From assembly GCA_030704615.1 (NCBI GenBank), contig CM060731.1:30752001-30816000 (forward strand): a stretch of 64,000 nucleotides of DNA, read 5' to 3'. Shown here piece after piece: positions 45,546 through 56,768 of the stretch; the first letter of the stretch is position 1; the number at the start of each line of letters is the position of its first letter. The position numbers and the translations under genes are program-made. The notes under the pieces were generated by a model. The model did no database searches, was not told the DNA's origin, and saw nothing but the letters and a program-made list of their open reading frames with translations. This DNA is from Takakia lepidozioides. Its lineage: Eukaryota > Streptophyta > Takakiopsida > Takakiales > Takakiaceae.

Positions 45546-46253
45546 GTAGTTTCCAGTTTCACTGATGTCATAACTGCCTTCAAGTCAACATCAAAATTAA
45601 GTCCACCTATGCGCAAATCGCAGAATGTCTCATGACACCATCTGCCGCCGCTGGTTTGGCATGATATGATTGTAGTTCACAACCTTAATGAACGCTTTCA
45701 GCCTTGACCTCTTTGCGATCTTCTTCTGTGACTACTTCTTCGTAATTTATGAAAGGGAAAAGCAGCTACACATCAAATTCTTGCAAGTACAGGGGGGTAC
45801 TCAGGCCACCTTGGGAGAAAGAGTGCCATAAACACAGACACATCCTTAAATGTAAAAATTGGAGAAGCGAACGTCTGGTGGCAATAACTGCCTAAACCAG
45901 AATTATACTCCATTCCAGCACACATGTAAAGGGTCGGATGATAACTCGGAATCCCAGTTGGAGATAATGAGACGAATACATGACTATCTTGCGAGTTTCA
46001 ACTTTCTTGGAGGTAGTTTCCAGTTTTTCTGGTGTCACAACTGCCTTCAAGCTGGGTTTAGAGGAATTAAGTCCCACTCGCAAATGCAGAATGTCTCCCT
46101 CATCTGCGTGGGCAAAATGGGGTTTGGCATGATATGATTGTAGTTCACAACCAAAGGGCATATTCTTCAGCCTTGACGTCTTTGCGATCTTCTTCTGTGA
46201 CGCCTTCTGCATAACTTGTGAAATGGAAAAGCAGCTACACATCAAATTATTGC
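45546..46253. repeat. Diverged direct duplication, ~240 bp
   Basis: 45546-45783 and 46012-46253 share GTAGTTTCCAGTTT, GGTTTGGCATGATATGATTG, TTTGCGATCTTCTTCTGTGA and AAAAGCAGCTACACATCAAA in the same order, with many differences between. The unit is about 470 bp from copy to copy. No coding function is visible. Confidence 0.7.
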
Positions 46254-47267
46254 GATGCCAGTCAATGGCATTATGAACGTTTTGAGCATGCTGTCAGAAA
46301 ACTAGACGGGCAAAAACCCAATTCAGCAGCCTCACCTTGCGTGGATACTTGGGAATTGATGCCAGAAGGGCATGCCCGTATGCACGCTCCATCGTGCCTC
46401 CATCCAGCACATTCTGTAAATGATGAATGACCAAGACCCCGATGTTACACCGTTATGAGAAGCCACTACGCGCGCTCACAGTATACGAAGGCCTTGCCGT
46501 GTCAGGATTTCCATTCCCACGTCCCGCCATATCCGACGCAGCATTTGCATCCTTGTCTCTGCCAGGTGGAGGCAGCACGTATTAAAATATCTATTCCCCC
46601 AAGGCCACATTTTGTTTACCTCTTTTTGTGAAAGCCACGTCACCAAATGTGCTGCCGAGTCATGGGTGCAATGAATGCGCAGTGGTTCATGGAGTCGTTG
46701 AGTCGACTACATATTCACTTTAATGAATAAATATCTTTATTCCATTAATCGAATTAGGAAAGAAAATGTGTAGTCGCATGTGCAGTAATTACAACCACTT
46801 GTAATTTTGGCTTTTCCAAATTTTATGTATTTACGCAATTCGTAAAATAGCCCGGAATTCTGCTACGACTCCGGGGTCGTTGACCCCACTTCTGTCCGCC
46901 GTCTGAAATGCCCCCGTGGGCCCACATTGTCTGTTTCGACTCTCCAGTAGTCCCATTTACTACCAAGTGGTTCCCGGAGTGGTCGCGGACATGCAGTCGA
47001 ATCGGAAAAGACATGAATGCTTCTAGTGGGGACAAGTAATCACTGTTGTTTTTCAACACGGAGATGCAAACATTGAAAACCCAATGCGGAACACCTTCTC
47101 ACATGATCTTCTCTGGGCAACGGCAATACGTGCCCCCATTGGCCGGCAACGGCTACCCACACAGGCAATCGAAAATGACTGGGGCTAGAAGTGGCTTGAC
47201 AGAGAAGGTGCCACGATATTACGAGAAGAAATTGTGCTAAAACCACTGGCGTCCTAAAACCACCGAC
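46254..47267. other. Unassigned region
   Basis: About 1 kb with no gene, repeat or mobile element that I can support. Confidence 0.3.
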
Positions 47268-47560
47268 CTTGGTATTTCGGCGCCAAAATTCCCAAGAGCA
47301 GTGTGCTTAAAGTGGTGTTTTGAAGACATCCACCGGGGTAATTCGGCGCCGAAATTTCCTTTTGAAATGTGATATAGTGGCGTATTTTATGGCGCAGAGC
47401 GGGCTATTTCGGCGCCGAAATACCCAACTGGAATGTGCTGAAGTGCCTTGTGCTGAAGGCTTCCAACGTGATATTTTGGTGTAGTAATTCCTTTGTGGAA
47501 TTTTATAAGGCCCATATTATGAAGGCGCACACTGGGCTATTTCGGCGCCGAAATTCCCAA
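47268..47560. repeat. Second palindrome family, 66-bp spacing
   Basis: Five sites of the form ATTTCGG-CG-CCGAAAT, usually extended by GG..CCC, with centres at about 47281.5, 47347.5, 47413.5, 47480.5 (degenerate) and 47546.5. Centre distances are 66, 66, 67 and 66 bp. The GGCGCC core matches the first family but the arms differ (ATTTC in place of AAATGC). The array lies immediately beyond the 3' end of a gene-B homologue, the position the first family's cluster has relative to gene B. Confidence 0.85.
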
Positions 47561-47808
47561 TAGGAATGTTAGAAACGGCAGGGTTTTCATGGCTTCAAGT
47601 TCACGGTTCGCTGGTGTGCATAAATTACTTGTAGGGTTCTTTACTTTAGTTTGCGTCTCTTCTGCATTTATTATTACATTGTGGTTGGCGGAAGAAATGT
47701 AGGGAATCGGACATGCAGTCTGAACACAATGATTTCAGAAATCGTCAATATTTTCATTAAGTGTTTCAGAACTGTACAACAAAAGGATCCAAATGAGACT
47801 TTGCTATG

Positions 47809-48652
47809 GTGAGGATCCGCGATCACTGTTCGATGCATCCCCGACCTCATGCAAGGATGGCTGCCTTCCACCTACCTCCGAACCTGCATTGCCGCTACCG
47901 CTATTATTCTGAGAAGCCCTCCCCTCAAAAATACCATCCTCACCAGCTGGAACTGTCACCTGGGTGCGGAATTGTCCTCATCATCCCCCTCGCTCTCAAA
48001 CGCGGATTCTATGACGAACTTGCCTACTCTACCTTTCACAATTCCATGTTTGGCCTCACGCCTCATTATAATTCTCTGCTCATTCCCGAATATCAATTGC
48101 TCAAACCAAGTAGGCCTATCCTCCCTCCTGATGGCTTCTCTGGCAGCCGTGTCTGCATAGGCTGGTAGAAAAAAAGGCTTATGGGGGCTCGCGAGAAACG
48201 ATTTTCTGGCAAAGAATGGCCGATACGATTATGTCTCCTCCTCTGCAACAGGGTCCAATTCGGGCAAGTCTCCCAGCATTTCCTCGTCGGACGACTCTGC
48301 AAGGCTGAGTGTATGCACAAACACAGAATGAAGCACATTAGAACATTCAAACAGGGAATCGTCGGCAGGTTGCATGGTCCCTACAACCAAAACCAATACA
48401 CTTACTATGGTGCAACTCACTCAAAGACAGGCATTGCAGGAAGCGGCTTTGGGCGCCCCTGCATCGTACAAATTTCCTGGACTTCCTCCTCCTCCTCTTC
48501 CTCCTCCCCTTCCACGTCCTCTTCTGCGTTTTTGGGATCCTCAGTCGGAGGCAGACGCTGTAGGCCCGCCAAATTGAAATCGTACAAGGCCGTATCCCCC
48601 TCAAATGAGAACACAAATCGGTTGGACATCCTTCCCGCCTACATACAGGCAC
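47809..48652 (-). pseudogene. Diverged gene-B homologue, last two exons
   Basis: Exon 48652-48421 aligns with the motif I exon of gene B: GACM-stop-AGRMSNRFVFSFEGD against GASMWAGRFSDRHLFAYEED, then LAGLQR against LEGLQR, and both end with an E at a GTGAGT donor. Exon 48304-47809 aligns with the last exon: PFFARKSFLASP against PFFARADFMTSP, LPAYA against LPSYA, VPAGEDGIFE against VPQGEDGIFE, plus an acidic tail. Lesions: TGG to TAG in the first exon, TAA at 48229, and a frameshift near 48020. Upstream exons are not in view; Ty3/gypsy sequence follows. Confidence 0.8.
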
Positions 48653-48828
48653 CTGCGAATTCATATGACACAACCACAGCCAAAGTCAAGAATGACTCGC
48701 TTCCTGTTAGAGGGCTGCTTGGGACTTAGACGCTTTTACGGGTTCTGTTGGGTACCCTTAATTTTTACACAGACTGAGACAAACAGGAGCCTTAGGGGTG
48801 ACAACAGCAGGCTTTAGGGACCAGGGTT

Positions 48829-49020
48829 ACACAGCCCAACACAGCCCGTCACAGCCGCCACAGCCAGACACAGCCCGCCACAGCTTCGCACAGCCAACAC
48901 AGCCCATCACAGCCTGACACAGCCCGACACAGCCAGTCACAGCTGCCACAGCTTCGCACAGCCTGACACAGCCTTACACAACCAGTCACAGCTCGGCACA
49001 GCTTGACACAGTCTGTCACA
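48829..49020. repeat. Decamer minisatellite CACAGCCNNN
   Basis: About 19 tandem copies of a 10-bp unit, CACAGC followed by four variable bases, some units 9 bp long. A related array with the consensus CACAGCCTAT lies at 56012-56254, on the other side of the Ty3/gypsy coding region. Confidence 0.9.
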
Positions 49021-49275
49021 GTACATGGGGAACAGTTATCATTGGCATGGAACGACTGTGAGGGATTGACATCTGCAATGGAACGTGTTACTTTAGGGAT
49101 GACGGTTAATTAGTTAGGTGGTTAGAACAGCTTGCGGGCAGATAAGGGGAGCGGCAACGGAAAGAAGGGACACTTCACGGGGAGCGCTTCTTGGTCATGG
49201 GGGAGAGGAGATCAAGGGGAGAGCAGGAACGAGAGCAGGAAGTAGGAGAAAAGATGAACAATAGATGTTTGTTTC

Positions 49276-49998
49276 ATGCAGAGCTGTAGTGATACTGTAG
49301 GGCGGATAGATTGTACTGAGCGGGCTGAGTGCTTAGAAATATCCAACTCTTCTATCTTGGAGTTTCCACCTCGGATAGCGAAGGGATGGGTGAGTAAAAG
49401 CCGTTCGACATTTGGCGACCATACTGGGGAACTGGGTCATGAACAACCAGATGTGACAGGCATTTGGTGGGATCATGGTGGTTGGAGAATTAAAGAATTT
49501 GATGTGAATCAAATTCCCGGTGAAACTGAGAAGGAAAGATTGTCCAAACGATTCTTTCAGAGGTTCTTGGAATTGCCAGACGGTTGTAAAGAAAACATTC
49601 TTAAGAGAGTGCATGATGCTGACCCTGAGTGGGGTCTGGAGAAAGGGGTGATAAAGATTTATCAGGTGGCCTGTAGAAGAAGAGCACGTTGGTTACCAAC
49701 ACTGGTTTATGTGATAGCATTGCTATCCATTAAGCGAGTAGAGTTTGAAGGCTGGGAGGAAAGGAAGGTGAATGTTTATACTCATATGCATGAAGAGGTT
49801 GTACTGGTAAAGAATTGGATTCCAAAGGATATTATGTGGATCAAACTCACACCAAGAACAGCTTTCCAGACTTGTTTGCCATATGGTTATATGGTAACGG
49901 AGACTTCTAGTATAGCCAAGGGTGCATTGAAGCTTGAAAGAAACCCACGCATATACAAGAGATACTACAGAAGAGAGTTTTGGTTACTGCCACATTAA
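49276..49998 (+). CDS. Open frame upstream of gag in Ty3/gypsy element
   Basis: A 240-residue open frame, rich in charged and aromatic residues (GGWRIKEFDVNQIPGETEKE, WEERKVNVYTHMHEEVVLVK). It precedes gag, an arrangement known from Ogre-type Ty3/gypsy elements. Its first part overlaps the candidate primer-binding site at 49411, so the biological start is more likely downstream of that. I recognise no domain. Confidence 0.45.
   Translation: MQSCSDTVGRIDCTERAECLEISNSSILEFPPRIAKGWVSKSRSTFGDHTGELGHEQPDVTGIWWDHGGWRIKEFDVNQIPGETEKERLSKRFFQRFLELPDGCKENILKRVHDADPEWGLEKGVIKIYQVACRRRARWLPTLVYVIALLSIKRVEFEGWEERKVNVYTHMHEEVVLVKNWIPKDIMWIKLTPRTAFQTCLPYGYMVTETSSIAKGALKLERNPRIYKRYYRREFWLLPH
49401..49432 (+). 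other. Candidate LTR edge and primer-binding site
   Basis: CCGTTCGACA is followed by TTTGGCGACCATACTGGGGA. The second part resembles the TGGCGAC...CTGGGG primer-binding sites of Tat/Ogre-type elements, and the first ends in CA as a 5' LTR should. A matching 3' LTR was not found, so this rests on motif resemblance only. Confidence 0.4.
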
Positions 49999-50018
49999 AG
50001 AAATGAAAGACATAGGAC

Positions 50019-52518
50019 ATGAGTGATGAAAGAGAAGCTAGACTCCAGAGATATTCAGCAAAAAGAGAAAGTTATCTGAAAGCTAATTATCCATATCTTT
50101 GGGAGAGAGGAATAGACATAGGGGAATCATCTGGACCTCTCACACCATTAAGATCAGAGAGTACATCACCCATACCGGAAGAACTAGAGTTGGATGCCAC
50201 TCCTTCTTTTTCTTTGCAAGAAAGATTAAGGGAATTGGTACGGGAAGAAGATCAACCACGAGGTGAAAGATCTGAGGTACATCCCTGGATAAAAGATTTG
50301 ACATAAATCTTTGATAAGAGTTGGCATGGAACACCAAAAGCAGGAACTCCAGTTTCTGAAACGGAAGATGAAGAAGGAGGAGAGGATGTGGCAGAACCAA
50401 CGGAGAGTTCAGACTCTCCCACCATTGCAGTTGAGTTACATGAGTGAAGAAGAAACCCAAGGGCAGAACTTGGAGGATGAAAACAGAGAGAAGAAATTGG
50501 AAGAGGAAGAGTATGAAGAAGTAGACCCAACAGCTGAGGTTGAGACTACAACCAGGACATCCCAACCCGTTGGACCTGGATCAAGTGAGCACTTGGATCA
50601 CAGGCCAACGAAGGTGTCGGCTCAGGGGGATCAGGCGGGCAGCCTGGATCTGGCTCTGGGGGGACAGGGAGTGTGGGAAGTAGTGCAACTGGAGCTGGGA
50701 ATACTGTGAATATCGTGGGGCCAGTAGCAGGGAGTGCTCAGGGGCCACCACTTGGTGGAAGATCCACCACAACTACAACAGGTCCTCAAGGACCAGCACC
50801 AGCAAGGGGATCCTATAGTGAACAATGAGAATGGTGATGATGCCAAGATGAGACTGTTTCCTTGTTCACTTATCAAGAAAGCAAGTGAATGGTATGCAAG
50901 ATTCCCTGATAATCATTTCCTAACCTAGAATGGCTTGAATACAACATTCCGAAATAGGTTCAGGACAAGTAAAACTGAGGATGAAGTGTATGGAAGTTTA
51001 CAACAGTTAAAGCAAAAGAAGCATGAAACTGTTGAGGAGTATATGGAAAAAATGGAATTGATGATGAAAAAGCTGGCTGCTGTACCAGCACCAGGTTTAC
51101 AGAAGACTTGGTTTGTGAGTGGACTAAGACCAGAGTTGCAGAAGAAAGTGGATATGTTACCCCATAATACAGTGGAGGAGGCATTTGAAACAGCAAACAG
51201 AATTGAGGAATTGGGAATGCTCAGGAGGGAGAAAATGGATGATGAGGACTCTGAGGATGAGTCAGATGAGGAAGAAGAGCAAGAGCTGAAAAGGAAGAGT
51301 AAGAGGAAGGAGAAGTTGAAGAGGGATAACTATGAGAAAAGATTAGAAGAAATCTTGAAGAAGTATGCCACAGAGGCTGCAACACATTGGAGGAAGGGTG
51401 TTTGGTGTGCAAAGTGCCAGAATGAAGGCCATACCACCACTGAATGCCACATGAAGGAGAAACACTGTACTATCTGTAAAATGAATAACCATTCTACTGA
51501 GAATTGTTACTACAACAGAAGGACAACAGCTAGAGATTCTAGGCAAGTAAGGGTGCATCAAGTGCAGCCCCAGCCAAGAAGAAACAGTGATCAGGACCAC
51601 TATGGTAGGCCTGGTGGTTATAACAATGGTATGGAAGGGAGAGGTAATCCAAGAGGGAATTACCAAGGGAATTCCAGGGGCAACTATCAGGGTAATCCAA
51701 GGGGGAATTACCAGCCAGGGAATCAGGATTACAGAAATAATCCTAGAGCAGACCAAGGGCGAGGACCCAATGGTGAAGAACTGTGTTACTATTGTAATCA
51801 GGCAGGACATCGCAAGGCAGCCTGTTTATTCTGGATTAGACACCAGAATGAGATGAGAGCTCCTGTGAATGAGGGCCCAGTGATGGCAGCTCACATGGTT
51901 AGGCCATGTGTTCTACCAGAAGTAAGTACAATGATAGTAACGAGAAGCAAAGCCAAACTAATACCTCTAGTAGTTGAGGAAGATGAGGATAATGAAGATG
52001 GCAGTGATGTGCCTGAAGATGATGAGGCTTGGAGGGATGAGAAGGAACTGCACAAGGAGGTGGCAAATACCATAAGGGAAATGCAGAAGAGTACTGATAT
52101 TCTTATGGCAGATTCCTCTGATTCTGAAAGAGAAGAGGAAGTGAGTGAGGATGAAGGGAAGAAAGAAGCTGCAGACATGCAGAGTAATGAAGGGACTTTG
52201 GCTGAAGTAATATGGCAGTCCAAAGCAGAGACTACCATTGGACAGCTATTGGCTGTGGCACCTTATTGTAGACACAGGCTGTATCAAGCAATCAATCGAA
52301 TTGCCCATATGACAGGAAACACAGACCTGAACAGCAAGGTGACCAGTTATAATGTGAAGCCGGAAGGGCGAGAAACAGTCATGGACTTTGATGATTCTAT
52401 GCCAGTAATCCAATTGAGAATTGGAAGCATAGAACTAATTGATGTACTGATAGATGGAGGCTCTGGAGTGAATATCATGACAGACCAATTAAGGCATAAG
52501 CTTGGTCTAGTAACATGA
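50019..52518 (+). pseudogene. Ty3/gypsy gag and protease
   Basis: An acidic N-terminal part (50019-50709, two frames) is followed by a capsid region (NENGDDAKMRLFPCSLIKKA ... YARFPDNHFLT, stop, NGLNTTFRNRF). Two CX2CX4HX4C knuckles (CAKCQNEGHTTTEC and CTICKMNNHSTENC) and a third (CYYCNQAGHRKAAC) come next, after and before RGNYQGN repeats. The retroviral-type aspartic protease (LIDVLIDGGSGVNIM, with DGGSG as the catalytic motif) is at 52430-52480. In-frame stops: TGA 50707, TAG 50926, TGA 52516. Confidence 0.85.
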
Positions 52519-55500
52519 AACCAGCCCCATTTACAGTAACAATGGCAGATCAAAGAAGTGTACAGCCATTGGGATTGATAAGAGGAGTTAAGATACAGAT
52601 ACAAAAGATGATCTTTATGATCACAGTAACTGTGTTGAAAATGGATGAAGTCATGGAGGCTTACTCCTTATTATTGGGACGTCCGTGGCTGAAACAGGCC
52701 AGGGTATTCCATGACTGGAATTCTCAGTTACTAACTGTGCATAATGGGATGCACAAGATACAAATTACCACTAAGAAATCTAGTAGATTACCTGCTACGA
52801 GAAGACCTCGAGGGGTCAGGGAGTATGACTGGAGGGGAGGACTGGATGAGGAGCAGGAAGCTACCCTGTTCGCTGCACACCCAGAGTGGGAGCAGGTTGC
52901 AGAGATGCAGCTGGAAGGCCTAAGTTGTTTAAAAGGTATCCGCTGTGGTGTAGTGACAGCAACACCAATTGAAGGAGAAATAAGCAGTTACCCACCACAT
53001 TTTTATGAAGAAAGAGAAGGAGAAATGGAAATCCTAGAGGAACCAGCCACTGTGAGTTTACAAGATGAAGTGGTGACTGGTTGGACAATCACAGCTGATG
53101 AGCAGGTGAGAGAAGTGAATGTGGGAACTGAAGAGGAACCGAGGATGGTGAAGGTAGGGGCTGATTTGGAGCCAGAATTCTTTGAGGAAGCTAAGAGTTT
53201 GTTCATCAAATACAGAGATGTATTTGCTTGGAGCTACGAGGATCTAAAAGGGATACCACCTGAGATCTGTCAGCATAAGATTGAATTGGAACCAGGGTCA
53301 GTACCAATCAAACAGGCAAGGTACAGAATGAATCCCAACTATGCATAGAAAGTTGGAGAAGAGATCAAGAAGGTTGCTGAGGCTAAGTTTATATACCCAA
53401 TAGAGTATACAACTTGGTTGTCACCCATTGTGATAGTTCCCAAGAAGAATGGTAAACTGAGAGTTTGTGTGAACTATAAGAAGTTGAATGCTTGCATGAA
53501 GAAAAATCCATTCCCTTTGCCATTCACAGAAGCAGTATTGGACACTGTGGCAGGCCATGAGATGTACTCATTCATGGATGGCTTCAGTGGTTATAATCAA
53601 GTGCAAGTGGCAGAAGAAGACCAGGGAAAGACAGCTTTCATCACAGACTGGGGTGCTTATGCATACAAAGTCATGCCTTTTGGACTTTGTAATGCACCAG
53701 CAACCTTTTCAGAGAGTGATAAGTGAATCTTTTCATGAGTATCTGGATGATTTCATGCAGGTGTTCTTGGATGATTTCAGTGTGTACAACTCTAAGAATG
53801 AGCACTTGCATAAATTGGAGTTATGTTTGGCCAGATGCAGAATGAGAGGTCTGGGCCTGAATCCAGAGAAGTGTACTTTCTGTGTGAACTCAGGGGTGCT
53901 TTTGGGACACATTGTGTGTAAGAGGGGACTTCTTGTGGATCCCAAAAAGAAAGAGGCCATTAAAGCCTCACCATCACCAGCAAATATTAAGAGTCTAAGG
54001 AGATTCCTTGGACAAACCAGTTATTACAGAAGATTTGTCAAAAGGTATGCACAGATAGCAGCACCATTGAGCAAGCTTCTGAAGAAAGATGCAGTGTTTG
54101 CATGGACAGCTGAATGTCAACAGGCTTTTGAGGAACTTACATTGTCAGTAACAACTATACCTGTGCTGATTAACCCTCACTGGCATGTAGTATTTCATGT
54201 TCACTGTGATGCCTCAGGAGTTGGGAGCGGTGTTAGCCCAAAATGTTACAGGAAATATAGATTCACCGGTGTACTATGCTAGCAGATTGATGAATAGTGC
54301 TGAAAGGAACTATAGCACAACTGAAAGAGAAGCACTGGCAATGATTTATGCAGTCAAGAAATTCAGGCATTACCTATTGGGAAGAAAGTTTATGTTTTAT
54401 GTGGATCACCAGGCTCTGATATATCTGGTGAACAAACCTTTGATAAGTGGAAGGATAACAAGGTGGTTAATAATCTTGCACGAGTTTGAGTTCGAAGTTG
54501 TTTACAAGCCTGGCCGTTTGCATCTTGTGGCAGATCATTTGTCACGCCTAACAACAGGAGAGGCCGCCACAGGAGTAGACGAGATGCGAGTTTATTTGCA
54601 ATGGAGGTGCAAGGAAGTGCAGATGAATGGTTAGATTGGCAGTGGCCAATCAGATACTATCTTACTCATGGTCAGTGCCCACCTAGTTATGGTAAGGAGC
54701 AGAGGAAGAGAATCGCTATCAAGGCTTTACCTTATACTATGGTAGGAGGCAGAATGTATAAGCTAGGACCTAATGGAGTACTTAAACGATGTTTGTACCA
54801 CCATGAAGTAAATAAAGTTTTGGAGGAAGTTCATAAAGGAGTGGCTGGAGGTCATTTTGGAGAAGAGACTACCAGTAGGAAGATACTACTTGCAGGTTAC
54901 TGGTGGCCTACTTTGTTCAAAGATGTACACAAGTATTGTCAGAGTTGTAATGAATGTCAGAGGCTAGGACCTTTGCAGAGATCTGGGAAGATGGCTTTGC
55001 ATCCTACAATGCCTACTGAACCATTTCAGAAATGGGGACTAGACTTTGTTGGACCAATTAACCCACCGGCCAAGAATACACAGAACAAGTACATAATTAC
55101 AGCCACGGATTATACTACAAAGTGGGTGGAAGCTAAAGCTTTGAGGGACAACACAGCCAGGTCCACAGCAAGGTTCCTGTATGAGAACATACTTACACGA
55201 TTTGGCTGTCCCTTGGAATTTATCAGTGACCAGGGAAGTCACTTCATTAATGAGACCATTGATCTATTGACTAAAGTTCATGATTGTACATAGGAAGAGT
55301 ACAACGTATTACCCACAGGGTAATGGGCAGGCAGAGGCTACCAACAAAATACTATGTACTATCTTGGCTAAGATAGTCAATGCAAACAGAACGGATTGGG
55401 ATACAAAGCTACTGACAGCTTTGTGGTCATACATGACTTCATATAAAGTCACCACTAAGTATACACCATTCCAATTAGTTTATGGTTGGAAGCTTTACTT

Positions 55501-55860
55501 CCAGTGGAATTCTTGTTACCTACCATGAGAACGGAATGGGGAAAAAGAATGGAATTGGAAGATTCAATTAAGGTCAGGAAACATGAATTATACCATGTGG
55601 AAGAAGTACGTGCTGATGCAGCTGATAACATGACCAGAATTCAGATGAAGAGGAAGGAACAGTTTGATGAAGGCAAATTAAAGACTTTTAAGACGGGGGA
55701 TTTGGTTCTCTGGTTGCAGAAAAAGGGGAAGATTGAAGCTTCTAAGCTTAAATCACCATGGAAAGGACCTTATGTCATACAGAAGATGTATGATAACAAC
55801 ACCGCCATGTTACAAACCATTAACAAAGAGATACTGGGAAGAGTCATGCCAATAAGTTGA
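52519..55860 (+). pseudogene. Ty3/gypsy pol: reverse transcriptase, RNase H, integrase
   Basis: Order RT-RNase H-integrase identifies Ty3/gypsy. RT: SPIVIVPKKNGKLRVCVNYK, MPFGLCNAPATF, active site FLDDFSVY near 53770. RNase H: HCDASGVGSG, TEREALAMIYAVKKFRHYL, DHLSRL. Integrase: HHCC zinc motif (HKGVAGGHFGEE with CQSCNEC), then KWGLDFVGPI, ATDYTTKWVEAKAL, FISDQGSHF and YYPQGNGQAEATNK (D,D,E). The end is a WKGPYVI motif without a clear chromodomain. TAG at 53346 replaces the expected Gln in NYAQKV; frameshifts lie near 53705, 54230, 54600 and 55285. Confidence 0.9.
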
Positions 55861-56011
55861 AGGGGTACAGTGGTATCCATGACAAACCATTGCAGCACGA
55901 TTTGCATGTTGAAACGCAAAAGCAGTCACGGGCTGCGCCAGTGATACCAACGGAGTATGGAGCACTTGTCGCTAAGCCGAGCATATATGACCAGGGCGGG
56001 CAGTACAAGCA

Positions 56012-56254
56012 TGACATAGCCTATCACAGCCCATCACAGTGTCACACAGCCTATCACATCCCATCACAGTGTGACACAACCTATCACAGCTCAACACAGG
56101 GTCACACGGCCTATCACACCCCATCACAGCGTGACACAGCCTATCACAACCTACCACAGCGTGTCACAGCCTATCACAGCTTACCACAGTGCAACACAGC
56201 CTATCACAACGTACCACAGTATGACACAGCCTGTCACAACTCAACACAGCCTAC
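56012..56254. repeat. Decamer minisatellite CACAGCCTAT
   Basis: About 24 tandem 10-bp units, with CACAGCCTAT recurring every second or third unit (a 20- to 30-bp higher-order pattern). It lies just downstream of pol and is related to the array at 48829-49020. Confidence 0.9.
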
Positions 56255-56768
56255 CGGGGTTACACAGTCCATAGGATCAGTGACAAGTGGACGTGGGTTA
56301 ACATCCGGAGAGTGGCCGGCGGAAAAGTGGACGGAGGCAGGTTTACAAATGGACACGTGGACGCCAGGGCGAGACACACATCCGGACATGAATTGCAAGA
56401 AGGGGTGTCATCGAGAAAGAAGACAAAATTGGCCGTCAAAGTACCTACCCGGTACATCAACTAATTGTGGGTCCATTAATGCATTCAGTGCCAGGGTAAC
56501 GGAACCCTTTTCGAGTTCAGAAAAGGGAAACCAATGCCACATGTGCTATCCTAGTGGACAGTCCAGGGGGGAAAATCCACGGAAGGGAATTAAATTACAA
56601 AACCAATCACAGAGCCAACAGCCAATCATGAGCTAGAATTACCTGCACAGGGTATTTTCCAAGAAGCAAAATCAAGAATTTAGAGGGATTCTGAGCGCAA
56701 GAGTCAGCGTCGTTCCAAGTAACGGGCGTCTCGACGGGAGAGACAATCAAAGCTATAGCTTTGAAGCT

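Noticed and set aside
48829-56254. Treating the two decamer arrays as the two LTRs of the gypsy element
   Set aside because: Sequences on either side of the arrays do not match each other, and the candidate primer site lies almost 400 bp beyond the first array.
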